A DNA stretch of 64,000 bases from Psychrobacillus sp. BL-248-WT-3 (GCF_012843435.1 NZ_JABAFC010000001.1:1-64000); one strand, 5' to 3'; numbered from the stretch's first letter, positions 50,420 through 59,965 are shown. Translations and numbers: made by a program. Notes: generated by a model not told the origin, from the letters alone.

Positions 50420-51519
50420 CAGAAGCACCAAAATGTATAGGTTGTGGAACAGTAATCCAAACCGAGGTAGTTGGAGATCCAGGATATGCTCCTGTTTCTT
50501 CGTTAGAAAAAGAGGACATTATTTGCCAGCGTTGTTTTCGTTTAAAAAATTACAATGAGTTGCAGCCGGTATCTTTAACCGATGATGATTTCTTAAAAAT
50601 CTTAAATGGTTTAGGAACAAAAAAAGGACTAATTGTGAAGATTGTAGATATTTTTGATTTTAACGGAAGCTGGCTACCCGGCCTACACCGATTTGTTGGT
50701 AACAATCCGATACTATTAGTAGCAAACAAAGCAGATTTACTGCCGAAATCAGTGAAGAAAAACAAAGTAATCAATTGGATGAAGCAAGAAGCAAAAAAAC
50801 TTGGCCTATCACCAATTGATGTTCTATTTGTCAGTGCACATAAAGGTACTGGTATGCCAGAAGCTATGGAGGCCATAGAGCATTATCGCAAAGGTGAAAA
50901 TGTTTACGTAGTAGGCTGTACCAATGTTGGTAAATCTACATTTATAAACAGGATTATTAAACAGGCTACCGGTGTAGAAGCAGTTATCACTACTTCTCAT
51001 TTTCCTGGGACAACCTTAGACATGATTGAGATACCTTTAGACGATAAAAAAGCTCTATATGATACTCCAGGAATCATCAATCATCATCAAATGGCCCATT
51101 TCTTAGATCCATCGGAGCTAAAATATATCACACCTAAAAAAGAAGTGAAGCCAAAGGTTTTCCAACTAAATAGTGAGCAAACTCTCTATCTTGGAGGACT
51201 TTCTCGATTTGATTTTATAAAGGGCGAACGATCTGCCTTTACTTGTCATATAGCAAACGATATTCCAATTCATCGTACGAAGCTTGAGAATGCTGATACT
51301 TTATGGCAAGAGCATCGCGGTCAATTGTTGTCACCGCCTTCTGAGAAATTTATAGACCTATTACCACCTTTAGTAAGACATGAATTTAAGATAAAAGATG
51401 ATAAAACGGATATCGTATTTTCAGGACTTGGTTGGATTACCGTGCAAAAAGGCGGAGTTGTGATAGCAGCACATGCTCCTGCCGGTGTAGAGATTTCTAT
51501 TCGTCCATCTCTTATTTAG
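50416..51519 (+). CDS. yqeH: Ribosome biogenesis GTPase YqeH
   Basis: The 367-residue circularly permuted GTPase starts with a zinc finger (CIGCG ... CQRC, about residues 7-43), then G4 NKADLLP, G5 SAHKGTG, then G1 GCTNVGKST (about 172-180), G3 DTPGI. A C-terminal domain follows. It is needed for 30S subunit assembly. The start is GTG 50416, seven bases after GGAGG; the ATG at 50401 lies upstream of that site. Overlaps yqeG by four bases. Confidence 0.94.
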   Translation: MTEAPKCIGCGTVIQTEVVGDPGYAPVSSLEKEDIICQRCFRLKNYNELQPVSLTDDDFLKILNGLGTKKGLIVKIVDIFDFNGSWLPGLHRFVGNNPILLVANKADLLPKSVKKNKVINWMKQEAKKLGLSPIDVLFVSAHKGTGMPEAMEAIEHYRKGENVYVVGCTNVGKSTFINRIIKQATGVEAVITTSHFPGTTLDMIEIPLDDKKALYDTPGIINHHQMAHFLDPSELKYITPKKEVKPKVFQLNSEQTLYLGGLSRFDFIKGERSAFTCHIANDIPIHRTKLENADTLWQEHRGQLLSPPSEKFIDLLPPLVRHEFKIKDDKTDIVFSGLGWITVQKGGVVIAAHAPAGVEISIRPSLI

Positions 51520-51531
51520 GGGGAAGTAAGT

Positions 51532-52347
51532 TTGAAAAAATGGTTTGCAGTCATAGGTGATCCAATTGCCCATTCATTATCACCTTATATGCATGATGCT
51601 TGGCTACAGGAGCAAAATATCAATGCAAGCTACATTCCTATTCATGTGAAGGATGGGAAGCTAGAGGACGCTATCGAAGGTTTAAAGCTTCTGGGGTGTA
51701 GTGGATGGAATGTAACGGTACCATATAAAGAAGCCATCATTCCTTTTTTGGACCGCCTGGATGAATCAGCTGCCAAAATTGGAGCTGTAAATACAGTCGT
51801 CAAAACCGATGAAGGGGAATTCGTGGGCTATAATACGGATGGATTAGGGTTTATCCGTTCGCTTGGAGTAACTGACCAATCCAATAAAATATTGATGCTC
51901 GGTGCAGGCGGGGCAGCTAGAGGAATTATATTTGCCTTTAAGCAGCTGGGATATAAAAATCTATCCGTTGCAAATCGGACATTAGAAAATGCAAAAAAAC
52001 TTGTAGATGAGCTTCAATTTGGTCAAGCAATTACATACCTAGAGGCAGAGGAACAATTACAATCGTTTGATGTCGTTGTTCAAACAACTCCTCTTGGTAT
52101 GAAAAGTAAGAGTAAAGAGCTTCCTATTCAACTAAAAGGTATTAAAGAGTATACAATTGTTGCGGATATTGTATATAATCCTTTAGTTACCCCTTTTTTA
52201 GAGGAAGCAGAAAAGTACAATGTTCGAACAATTAACGGTTTAGGTATGCTTGTCCATCAAGGTGCCTTAGCTTTTTCATATTGGAACGGAAGTTATCCGA
52301 ATACAGATGATATGATTCAACGATTGACAGAGCAATTAGGAGGATAA
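51532..52347 (+). CDS. aroE: Shikimate dehydrogenase
   Basis: The 271-residue enzyme shows GDPIAHSLSPYMHDAW, the catalytic Lys in NVTVPYKEA, NTDGLGF, and the NADP-binding GAGGAARGI with NRT. It reduces 3-dehydroshikimate to shikimate. It starts at TTG 51532 after AGGGGGAAG. Lying inside the yqe operon is the standard arrangement in Bacillus. Confidence 0.96.
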   Translation: MKKWFAVIGDPIAHSLSPYMHDAWLQEQNINASYIPIHVKDGKLEDAIEGLKLLGCSGWNVTVPYKEAIIPFLDRLDESAAKIGAVNTVVKTDEGEFVGYNTDGLGFIRSLGVTDQSNKILMLGAGGAARGIIFAFKQLGYKNLSVANRTLENAKKLVDELQFGQAITYLEAEEQLQSFDVVVQTTPLGMKSKSKELPIQLKGIKEYTIVADIVYNPLVTPFLEEAEKYNVRTINGLGMLVHQGALAFSYWNGSYPNTDDMIQRLTEQLGG

Positions 52348-52349
52348 TT

Positions 52350-52655
52350 ATGTTAACAGGTAAACAAAAAAGGTTTTTACGTAGTCAAGCTCACCATTTG
52401 TCACCAATATTTCAAGTAGGTAAAGGTGGCGTTAATGATGCAATGACTAAGCAAATTAGCGAAGCGTTGGAAGTACGTGAATTGATCAAGATCAGTATTT
52501 TACAAAACTGTGAGGATGAAAAGCACGAGGTGGCAGAAGCACTTGCAAAAGGCACTAGAGCAGAGCTTGTCCAGTTAATCGGTTTAACGGTTGTTTTGTA
52601 CAAGCAGTCTAAAAACAACAAACGAATTGAGCTTCCAAAAGTGAATCGTGCATGA
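52350..52655 (+). CDS. yhbY: RNA-binding CRM-domain protein YhbY/YqeI
   Basis: The 101-residue protein is a single CRM domain: LTGKQKRFLRSQAHHLSPIFQVGKGGVND, with the GxxG RNA-contact loop, and ELIKISILQNC. It associates with pre-50S particles. AGGAGG precedes the ATG, which is two bases after the aroE stop; its own stop overlaps nadD by four bases. Confidence 0.94.
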   Translation: MLTGKQKRFLRSQAHHLSPIFQVGKGGVNDAMTKQISEALEVRELIKISILQNCEDEKHEVAEALAKGTRAELVQLIGLTVVLYKQSKNNKRIELPKVNRA

Positions 52656-53224
52656 CAAAAAAAGTAGGGATATTGGGGGGGACTTTTAACCCTCCACATA
52701 TTGGCCACTTAATCATTGCAAATGAAGTGTATCATGCACTTCATTTAGATGAAGTAAGACTGATGCCGAATGCTATTCCTCCACATAAATCAAAGGATAC
52801 AAGAGTTACTTCCGAACAGCGATTAGAAATGCTAAAGCTTGCTATTGAACAGGTGCCATATATGGCTATTGAAACGATTGAGCTTATTCGAGGGGGAACC
52901 TCATATACTGTTGATACGATGCAACTATTAACAGAACAAGAAGCAGACACCGAGTTTTATTTCATTATTGGCGGAGACCAGGTAGAGTATTTATCTAAAT
53001 GGCACCGTATTGACGATCTTTTAAAATTAGTGCGTTTGGTTGGTGTTGCAAGACCAAATACCTCTATCGTGTCTGCATATCCTATTATTACCTTAGATAT
53101 TCCCCAAATCGATATTTCTTCTACTGTCATACGGGAACGACTGAAGAATGGAGAAACAACAAAATTTCTAATTCCTGCTCAGGTTAGAGAATACATTCAA
53201 AAGGAGAATCTGTATGAAATTTGA
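52652..53224 (+). CDS. nadD: Nicotinate-nucleotide adenylyltransferase
   Basis: The 190-residue enzyme has the nucleotidyltransferase motif GGTFNPPHIGHL (about residues 9-20) and the C-terminal ISSTVIRERL. It makes nicotinate adenine dinucleotide in NAD synthesis, linking this operon to the pathway that NiaR (260-805) controls. It overlaps yhbY by four and yqeK by eleven bases, with no strong ribosome-binding site, so coupling is likely. Confidence 0.96.
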   Translation: MTKKVGILGGTFNPPHIGHLIIANEVYHALHLDEVRLMPNAIPPHKSKDTRVTSEQRLEMLKLAIEQVPYMAIETIELIRGGTSYTVDTMQLLTEQEADTEFYFIIGGDQVEYLSKWHRIDDLLKLVRLVGVARPNTSIVSAYPIITLDIPQIDISSTVIRERLKNGETTKFLIPAQVREYIQKENLYEI

Positions 53225-53789
53225 ATCTATGCTTCTTCAAATGAAAGACAGAATGCCAGAGCGCCGTTTTATCCATACGAGAGGTGTAGCCGAGACAGCT
53301 ACACAGCTTGCAGCTAAATACGGTGAGGATATAGAAAAAGCTGAAATTGCTGGCATATTACATGACAGTGTAAAATATGCAGAAAAGTCCTGGCTGAAAG
53401 AAATAATTATCTCAGAGCAAATGGACCCGATGCTTTTAAATTTTCACCATGAATTATGGCATGCTCCTGTGGGAAGCTATGTAGCAAGGCAGGAGTTTAA
53501 TATTGAAGACGCGGATATTCTTAATGCTATTCAGTATCATACGACGGGCCGGGCAGGGATGTCTAACTTAGAAAAAATCGTCTATATTGCAGATATGATT
53601 GAACCTAGTAGAAGTTTCCCTGGAGTAGAAGTATTAAGGGAAATTGCAAATCAAGATTTAGAAGAAGGGATGCTTAGTTGCGTCCAGCACAGCATGACAT
53701 TTTTGATCAAAAAAAGACAGCCGGTTTTTCCGGATTCATTTCATTGTTATAATGACTTGATACAAAAGAGAGGAAAAGTGAAAGAATGA
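53214..53789 (+). CDS. yqeK: YqeK HD-domain Ap4A hydrolase
   Basis: The 191-residue HD protein has HTRGVAETATQLA, the HD pair in GILHDSVKYAE (about 46-56), HELWHAPVGS and HTTGRAGM. The YqeK family cleaves diadenosine tetraphosphate symmetrically to two ADP. AAGGAG precedes the ATG inside the nadD 3' end. It overlaps rsfS by four bases. Confidence 0.93.
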   Translation: MKFESMLLQMKDRMPERRFIHTRGVAETATQLAAKYGEDIEKAEIAGILHDSVKYAEKSWLKEIIISEQMDPMLLNFHHELWHAPVGSYVARQEFNIEDADILNAIQYHTTGRAGMSNLEKIVYIADMIEPSRSFPGVEVLREIANQDLEEGMLSCVQHSMTFLIKKRQPVFPDSFHCYNDLIQKRGKVKE

Positions 53790-54139
53790 CTTCAAACAAA
53801 TCATTAGTAGAAATAGCTTATAAAGCGGCAGACGACAAAAGAGCGGAGGATATTGTAATTTTAAATATGCAAGGCGTATCTTTACTTGCGGATTACTTTC
53901 TAATTTGTCACGCTAACTCAGATCGTCAAGTTCAAGCGATTGCAAAGGAACTGTTTGAACAAGCAGATAAAGCTGGATTCAATGTAAAACGTATGGAAGG
54001 CTTCGATGAGGCTCGTTGGATATTAGTTGATATGGGAGATGTGGTAGCACACGTATTCCATAAAGATGAGCGCTCTTATTATAACCTAGAACGTCTATGG
54101 GGCGATGCTCCAATGATTGAAGTAGGACATGACGCATAA
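53786..54139 (+). CDS. rsfS: Ribosomal silencing factor RsfS
   Basis: The 117-residue protein has ADYFLICHANSDRQVQAIA, EGFDEARWILVDMGDVVAHVFH and YYNLERLWGDAP, diagnostic of RsfS. It binds uL14 on the 50S subunit and blocks joining under starvation. AGGAAAAG precedes the ATG; it overlaps yqeK by four bases and yqeM by one base. Confidence 0.96.
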   Translation: MTSNKSLVEIAYKAADDKRAEDIVILNMQGVSLLADYFLICHANSDRQVQAIAKELFEQADKAGFNVKRMEGFDEARWILVDMGDVVAHVFHKDERSYYNLERLWGDAPMIEVGHDA

Positions 54140-54879
54140 TGTCTACTTACGACCAGTTCGCCTTCATCTACGATTCGTTGATGTCAGATATACCATATGA
54201 TAAATATGCAGAATGGGTGCTGGCTAAAGCACCTATTTTTAAAAATAAACGTTTAATGGACATAGGCTGTGGCACAGGTGTACTAAGTGTCAGCTTTGCA
54301 AAAGCTGGATATGAAGTAATCGGCATTGATTTATCTGAGTCAATGCTGACAGTTGCCCAAAGTAGAAGCACCGAGCAAAATACAGATATAACGTTTTTGT
54401 GCCAGTCTATGACCGATATCGATGGAGTTTCCGATTTAGACGTTGCAGTGATAGCGATAGATTCATTAAACTATCTGGAAACTTTAGAAGAGGTAGAACA
54501 AACCTTTCTACAGGTCTATTCTGCATTGAATGAAGAAGGTCAGTTATTCTTTGACATTCACTCGGAATATAAAATGAATCATATCTTTCGTGATGGACCA
54601 TTTACATATGAAGATGAGCGGGTAGCTTATATATGGAACACGGAGCAAGGAGAAGAAGAACATTCTATTTACCACGATATTACTTTCTTCGTCCGTGATG
54701 CTGCATCAGGCTATTACGAAAGATTTGAGGAATCCCATTATCAAAGAAGTTTTCCTCTTGAAGTTTATATAAAACTTTTAGAGCGTGTAGGATTTTCGCA
54801 AGTTTATACGGAAACAAATATTTTTGACGAACAGCCCACCGATGAAATTGAAAGATATTTTATACGTGCAGTGAAATAA
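54139..54879 (+). CDS. yqeM: Class I SAM-dependent methyltransferase YqeM
   Basis: The 246-residue protein has the SAM-binding motif LMDIGCGTGVLSVSFAKAGYEVIGIDLS (in pieces, about residues 39-66), SMLTVAQ and a C-terminal substrate domain. Its substrate is unknown. It ends the yqeG-yqeM operon. Directly after its stop begins a long inverted repeat that covers the comEA ribosome-binding site. B. subtilis has comER at this junction; it is absent here. Confidence 0.9.
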   Translation: MSTYDQFAFIYDSLMSDIPYDKYAEWVLAKAPIFKNKRLMDIGCGTGVLSVSFAKAGYEVIGIDLSESMLTVAQSRSTEQNTDITFLCQSMTDIDGVSDLDVAVIAIDSLNYLETLEEVEQTFLQVYSALNEEGQLFFDIHSEYKMNHIFRDGPFTYEDERVAYIWNTEQGEEEHSIYHDITFFVRDAASGYYERFEESHYQRSFPLEVYIKLLERVGFSQVYTETNIFDEQPTDEIERYFIRAVK

Positions 54880-54951
54880 CTCTTTTCAAGAAGAGGTAAA
54901 TTTGGTATATTTTGTACATCTCCATATCATTTACCTCTTTAAGAAAAGAGG
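54880..54951 (+). promoter_or_regulatory. Long hairpin occluding the comEA ribosome-binding site
   Basis: CTCTTTTC (54880-54887) pairs with GAAAAGAG (54943-54950) and AGAGGTAAAT (54892-54901) with ATTTACCTCT (54929-54938), giving about 20 pairs with a small internal loop. The 3' arm contains the AGAGG that serves as comEA ribosome-binding site. No T run follows, so it is not an ordinary terminator. The 27-base loop is AT-rich and could hold a promoter. Confidence 0.7.
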
Positions 54952-54958
54952 CTGATGC

Positions 54959-55579
54959 ATGATCCCCAAGATTAAATCTAGTAAGCTTAAAAAGCTGATA
55001 CTCCCTATTGGAGTATTAACTCTCCTAGTGTTTCTATTTCTTCAAAAGCAATTTTTTTCAGCTGTCCCCTCGGCTGAACCAATACAACCCTCCCTTTTAG
55101 ACGATACAAACTTACAAGAAACTGTAGAAACAATAAACATTGAAGAAGATAACTCCATATTTATAGAAGTTAAAGGAGCTGTCCAAAATCCAGGAGTCTA
55201 TGAACTCGAAAATGGTGATCGGGTGTTAACTGCTATAGAACTAGCGGGTGGGTATTTGCCTGAAGGTGATAGTAAAACAATTAATCATGCTCAAAAAGTA
55301 GAAGATGAGATGATAATTTATGTCCCTTTAGTTGGTGAAGAGGTTGTAACCCCTGCTAATTCCGCTACCAGTTCATCAAAAGATCAGCTGATCAACATTA
55401 ATAAAGCAGATATACAAGGCTTGACCTCTTTACCAGGAATAGGTCCGGCAAAAGCTGAAGCCATTATTTCTTATAGAGAGGAAAATGGTGGTTTTAAATC
55501 TGTTCAGGATTTAATGGAGGTTACTGGAATCGGTCAAAAGACTTTTGAAAAGCTTGAAACTTATATCACTGTTAAATAA
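54959..55579 (+). CDS. comEA: Competence protein ComEA
   Basis: The 206-residue DNA receptor has one N-terminal membrane helix (about 10-30), a disordered linker, an SLBB domain (about 62-115, IEVKGAVQNPGVYEL) and a C-terminal double helix-hairpin-helix (INKADIQGLTSLPGIGPAKAEAI, LMEVTGIGQKTFEKL) that binds double-stranded DNA outside the membrane. ATG 54959 has AGAGG seven bases upstream, inside a hairpin arm. Length equals B. subtilis ComEA (205). Confidence 0.95.
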   Translation: MIPKIKSSKLKKLILPIGVLTLLVFLFLQKQFFSAVPSAEPIQPSLLDDTNLQETVETINIEEDNSIFIEVKGAVQNPGVYELENGDRVLTAIELAGGYLPEGDSKTINHAQKVEDEMIIYVPLVGEEVVTPANSATSSSKDQLININKADIQGLTSLPGIGPAKAEAIISYREENGGFKSVQDLMEVTGIGQKTFEKLETYITVK

Positions 55580-55647
55580 TAGGCTTGATTGAAGTTTATC
55601 CATGAAAGATTTAAACTAAAAGAAGTATTATTTAGGGGGTATTTAAT

Positions 55648-56229
55648 ATGGAGAGAATTACATGGGATCAATTTTTCATGGCACAAAGCCACTTATTAGC
55701 ACTAAGAAGCACATGTACGCGTTTAGCAGTTGGAGCTACCATTGTAAGAGATAGAAGAATCATGGCCGGAGGATATAATGGGTCCATATCGGGTGGGGAG
55801 CATTGTATCGATGATGGATGTTATGTAGTTGATAACCATTGTGTTAGAACGGTGCACGCTGAGATGAATGCACTTTTACAATGTGCAAAATATGGTATTA
55901 CAGTCGGTGGAGCAGACTTATATGTGACCCATTTCCCATGCTTACCTTGTACGAAATCAATCATTCAAGCTGGTATTGCAAGATTGTACTATGCGCAAGA
56001 CTATAAAAATAATTCCTATGCAATAGAATTACTGAACAAAGCAGGCGTAGAGACCATTCACGTGCCCTTTGACGAGCGTAAGATTGATTTCCTTAGTGAC
56101 GAGAAGGTAACCCTTTATATGGAGCTTATAACGAAGCTAAGGGACAAGGGAGCAAGTGAGGAGGAACTTCTGCCTTATGAGAGGAAGGTGGCAGAATTAT
56201 TCGGTTTGGAGGAATCCAAGGTAATGTAA
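55648..56229 (+). CDS. comEB: ComEB, dCMP deaminase family
   Basis: The 193-residue zinc deaminase has HAEMNALLQCAK with the catalytic Glu and PCLPC (about residues 98-102). It resembles dCMP deaminase; in B. subtilis ComEB is not needed for DNA uptake itself but has a role in polar localisation of ComGA. AGGGGG precedes the ATG. It runs close to comEC. Confidence 0.93.
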   Translation: MERITWDQFFMAQSHLLALRSTCTRLAVGATIVRDRRIMAGGYNGSISGGEHCIDDGCYVVDNHCVRTVHAEMNALLQCAKYGITVGGADLYVTHFPCLPCTKSIIQAGIARLYYAQDYKNNSYAIELLNKAGVETIHVPFDERKIDFLSDEKVTLYMELITKLRDKGASEEELLPYERKVAELFGLEESKVM

Positions 56230-56240
56230 TATATGTAGCC

Positions 56241-58493
56241 TTGTCCATTTTACTTGCTACTCTAGCAGCATTTGAAACGACAAGGCTGCTAATCTTATTC
56301 GTGCTATTATTCTGTTGGTTTATTTATAGGCAAATTTCGATAATGTTAACTATTACTATTATTTCTTTAGGCTTCTTTACTTTTTTTTATGTAAATCATA
56401 TAAATCCAGAAAAGGTCGAACATAAGGACGTAAAAACAATTACTTGGACGGATAACTATCGTATTAATGGGAGATTTATAAGAGGCTTTGCTACTTCAGA
56501 TACAAACCAAAAGTGGTATGTTCAGCTAAAAATATTAAACGAAGACGATAAAGACTACTTTTCTAATAACTCTTTAACTGGTTTGGAGTTACAAGTTAAG
56601 GTGGAAAAAGCTATAGAAAGACCAACTTCTCATAAATATGCTTTTGACATAGAAAAGTATATAAAGAGTCATGGGGCTATTGGTCAAATAGCCGTTGAAG
56701 AATATAAAATGTTAACTTTGAAGACGGGATTTAGAACTTATATGGCTAAACAACGCTTCAAACTAAAGCAGCATATCCAACTTACTTTTCCAGCAAGCCT
56801 CCAAGCCGAAGCAGAAGCTTTACTAATAGGTAGCAGAGAAAGTATGCCTCTAGATCTTCAGGATGCATATCTGACCCTAGGTATCACTCACTTATTTGCA
56901 ATCTCTGGTTTACATGTGGCATTAGTAGTGATGTTGCTCTATGAAGTAATGGTGCGTCTAGGCGTTAGAAGAGAAACCGCAAATTGGCTTCTAATTTTAG
57001 CATTACCGTTATACGGATTTATTGCAGGAGGAGCTCCCTCGGTATGGAGAGCTGTATCTGTAACAGAAATTTTGTTGATCAGTAGTCTTATAAATAATAA
57101 GTTAATCATATCAGATGCATTTTCTTTAAGTTTCATTTTATTTTTGTTTTCCTCTCCTTGGGTTGTTTATCAAACAGGCTTCCAATTATCCTACTTAGCT
57201 GCATTTTCACTAATATTTTCCTCAAGCTTGTTAAGATTAAGCATCAATCCTTTAGTTCAGTCCTTTCTTATTACAGCTATTTGTCAGCTGATGGTATACC
57301 CTCTCTTAATCTATCAATTTTATGAGATTTCTCTTTCTTCTTTTTTAGCCAACCTTTTGTTTGTTCCTCTATTTTCATTTGTTATACTACCAATTAATAT
57401 TTTTGTGCTCCCATTGACATTTCTTTCTCCCGTAATCAGCAATATTATTTTTCGAATCTATGAGCCACTACGAATTTGGCTAGATGACTTCATCATTTTT
57501 TTAGGTGCATTGCCATTTCAAATGTGGAATCCTAGACAGCCTGAGCTATGGTTAGTCGTGACTGCTTATATAAGTATTTTTACTTTTTTCATTTTAGTAG
57601 AGAACAAATCTAAAATTTTTCTGTCACTCTGCATTCTTTTTGCACCAATCATTATACTCCATTTATCTCCCTATTTTGATACTAAAACTAGAATAACTTA
57701 TTTAAACGTAGGTCAAGGGGACTCTATTCTTATCGAAATGCCGAAAAGAGAGAAGGTTATTTTAATTGATACTGGTGGTTTATTAAGATTTGATCAGGAA
57801 AAATGGATGGAAAGCGAAAATGTGTATGAGGTTGGTAGACAAGTCGTAGTCCCTTTTTTAAAAGGGAGAGGTATCAGTAAAATTGACGTGATGATTTTAT
57901 CTCACGCAGATGCAGACCATATGGAGGGAGCAGAGGAAATTCTTCAAGAGATAAAAGTTGAGGAAGTACATATTACTCCAGGTTCTTATGAGGAAGATGC
58001 TATGAAAGACTTAAGAGAAGAAATTAATAAGCAAAGAATCTCAGTTTTTGAGAAAGGGGCGGGAGAAGTGATTGAGTCGTCCTATTATCAGCTTATTTAT
58101 TTATATCCAAAGGATGTAAACTATGAAGGAAATGATGATTCTTTAGTGCTGTATATGAAAAATGCATATTTCAAGGGGTTGTTTATAGGAGATTTGGAGA
58201 GCAATGGAGAGCGAGTGTTAGCTACAGAGTATTCCAAGCAGATTGAGGGACAAACCATACTTAAGCTGGGCCACCATGGAAGTAAAACTTCTAGTACGCA
58301 GCTTTTTTTGGAGAAAGCTAATCCTAAATTTGCCATAGTATCGGCCGGGTTGAATAACCGTTATGGGCATCCGCACCCTGAAGTCGTAGAGCGTCTTAAC
58401 AAATTGGACATACCGTATTTTCAAACAGGGAAGGATGGGTCTATTGAGGTTATAATAACGAAAAAAGGGGAAGTAACTATTTTTCCACATTAG
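56241..58493 (+). CDS. comEC: DNA internalisation channel protein ComEC
   Basis: The 750-residue membrane protein has N-terminal helices, an OB-like extracellular part (about 60-150), the Competence domain (about 195-470, AEALLIGSRESMP, LFAISGLHVALV, GGAPSVWRA) and a C-terminal metallo-beta-lactamase domain with NVGQGDSILIE, LSHADADHMEG and LKLGHHGSKTSST, which probably degrades the non-transported strand. The start is TTG 56241, eleven bases after the comEB stop without a strong ribosome-binding site, so translation is probably coupled. Confidence 0.94.
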   Translation: MSILLATLAAFETTRLLILFVLLFCWFIYRQISIMLTITIISLGFFTFFYVNHINPEKVEHKDVKTITWTDNYRINGRFIRGFATSDTNQKWYVQLKILNEDDKDYFSNNSLTGLELQVKVEKAIERPTSHKYAFDIEKYIKSHGAIGQIAVEEYKMLTLKTGFRTYMAKQRFKLKQHIQLTFPASLQAEAEALLIGSRESMPLDLQDAYLTLGITHLFAISGLHVALVVMLLYEVMVRLGVRRETANWLLILALPLYGFIAGGAPSVWRAVSVTEILLISSLINNKLIISDAFSLSFILFLFSSPWVVYQTGFQLSYLAAFSLIFSSSLLRLSINPLVQSFLITAICQLMVYPLLIYQFYEISLSSFLANLLFVPLFSFVILPINIFVLPLTFLSPVISNIIFRIYEPLRIWLDDFIIFLGALPFQMWNPRQPELWLVVTAYISIFTFFILVENKSKIFLSLCILFAPIIILHLSPYFDTKTRITYLNVGQGDSILIEMPKREKVILIDTGGLLRFDQEKWMESENVYEVGRQVVVPFLKGRGISKIDVMILSHADADHMEGAEEILQEIKVEEVHITPGSYEEDAMKDLREEINKQRISVFEKGAGEVIESSYYQLIYLYPKDVNYEGNDDSLVLYMKNAYFKGLFIGDLESNGERVLATEYSKQIEGQTILKLGHHGSKTSSTQLFLEKANPKFAIVSAGLNNRYGHPHPEVVERLNKLDIPYFQTGKDGSIEVIITKKGEVTIFPH

Positions 58494-58498
58494 AATAG

Positions 58499-58540
58499 AG
58501 AAAAGGGTCTTGTCTATAAATTAGACAAAACCCTTCTCAT
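58499..58540. terminator. Terminator between comEC and yqzM
   Basis: gagaaaagggtcttgtcta pairs imperfectly with tagacaaaacccttctc. Short T tracts flank both sides, so it may serve both convergent genes. Confidence 0.7.
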
Positions 58541-58543
58541 GTA

Positions 58544-58678
58544 TTATCGAGCAAGAAACTCAATAACTACTGCAATTACAAACATAATTGTAAAAAATCC
58601 AAAGGAGACTACAAAGCCTACGCCAGAATCGATCGCGTCATTACGCTTCGACTGTACATTTTGCTCAAATTCATTCAT
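58544..58678 (-). CDS. yqzM: YqzM small membrane protein
   Basis: The 44-residue protein (start ATG 58678 after GGAGGGG) reads MNEFEQNVQSKRNDAIDSG and then a single membrane helix (about 20-41). It matches the YqzM family, found in the same place in B. subtilis, with no known function. A longer in-frame reading from 58738 has no ribosome-binding site. Confidence 0.88.
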   Translation of the reverse strand: MNEFEQNVQSKRNDAIDSGVGFVVSFGFFTIMFVIAVVIEFLAR

Positions 58679-58832
58679 TGTTACCCCTCCTATTTCCACA
58701 TAATTATATAGGATAGCGAAAAAAAAATCTACACACAAACTTTTCTTTTTCGCTATAAATACATAATGTCACAAAGTTTTCACTTCAATTGCGTTATAAT
58801 AAATATACTAATGATGAGCAAGGAGATTCAAA

Positions 58833-59837
58833 ATGATTTCAGAAAAATGGATGCAAATCTCTAACGGTAAAATATCAAACGTCTATTTATTATATGGCAC
58901 GGAAGCATATTTTATCGAAGAAACAATAAAAAAATTAAAGAATAAACTCGAAGAAGATGGAGAAGCAGAAGTCATTTACTTCGATTTAGAGGAAAAAAAT
59001 ATTGAACATGTCATCTACGAGGCAGACACACTTCCTTTTTTCTCTGAGAAAAAGTTAATAATCGCAAAAAATGCATTTTTCTTAAAAGCCTCGGAAAAAG
59101 GCAAAGAAAAAATTGTTCACGATACAGCTCTACTAGAAAGTTGGCTTAAAGATCCTTCTTCTACTGCCATTGTTGTGTTTGTAGCACCTTATGAAAAGCT
59201 GGATGAACGCAAAAAGATAACTAAAGCTATAAAGCAAACAGCAAATGTAATCGAAGCTGCGGGTCTACAAATTCATGACTTAAAAAGTTGGGTGTTGCAT
59301 GAAGTTTCAAATGAAGGAAAAACGATTACAGATGAAGGTATTGAACGACTAATTGAAAGTGGGGGAACAAATTTAGTTCACCTAAGAACAGAAATCGCTA
59401 AAATTTCGACTTATATCGGAGAAGAGAATGAGATTGATGCAGATACCGTCAAATTTTTACTTGTCAGAACGCTAGAGGAGGACGTTTTCACTTTAGGGAA
59501 CGCGTATTTATCAGGACGAAAAAGTGAGGCAATGGCGATTTATCATGACTTACTTAAGCGTAAGGAAGATCCTTTGAAGCTTAATGCCTTGATCGCTTCT
59601 CAAGTGCGATTAATGATTCAGGTGAGTCATCTTAAGAAAAAAGGCTATCATGCGCAACAAATCGCGTCTCAATTAAAAGTGCACCCTTACAGAGTTAAAT
59701 TGCTATTTGACAATCCTTTGTTACATCAAGAGGAAAAGCTCTTAAATACATTGAATGACTTGGCTACAGTAGATTTGCAGTTAAAGTCATTGAATACAAA
59801 TAGAGACCGTATTCTTGAACTATTTTTATTGAAATAA
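58833..59837 (+). CDS. holA: DNA polymerase III delta subunit
   Basis: The 334-residue clamp-loader subunit (YqeN) has VYLLYGTEAYFIEE near the start, the delta-specific TLPFFSEKKLIIAKN, SGGTNLVHLRTEIAKIS and a C-terminal collar domain (about 215-334, LNALIASQVRLMIQ). It opens the beta clamp for loading at replication forks. AAGGAG precedes the ATG. A TATAAT at 58795-58800 may be its -10. Confidence 0.94.
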   Translation: MISEKWMQISNGKISNVYLLYGTEAYFIEETIKKLKNKLEEDGEAEVIYFDLEEKNIEHVIYEADTLPFFSEKKLIIAKNAFFLKASEKGKEKIVHDTALLESWLKDPSSTAIVVFVAPYEKLDERKKITKAIKQTANVIEAAGLQIHDLKSWVLHEVSNEGKTITDEGIERLIESGGTNLVHLRTEIAKISTYIGEENEIDADTVKFLLVRTLEEDVFTLGNAYLSGRKSEAMAIYHDLLKRKEDPLKLNALIASQVRLMIQVSHLKKKGYHAQQIASQLKVHPYRVKLLFDNPLLHQEEKLLNTLNDLATVDLQLKSLNTNRDRILELFLLK

Positions 59838-59888
59838 TGGCATTGGATTGAAAGATTCTTATGAGTTTAATGGGGAGTATAAGAATAG

Positions 59889-59922
59889 AGAGCTTGGAAA
59901 TAGTTCTCCAAGCTCTTTTTTC
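59889..59922 (+). terminator. Intrinsic terminator after holA
   Basis: agagcttgga pairs with tccaagctct around a short loop, followed by six T. Confidence 0.9.
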
Positions 59923-59965
59923 TATTTCTGAAACTTCTTAGAAAATATGATTTAATGAAAAAAAA

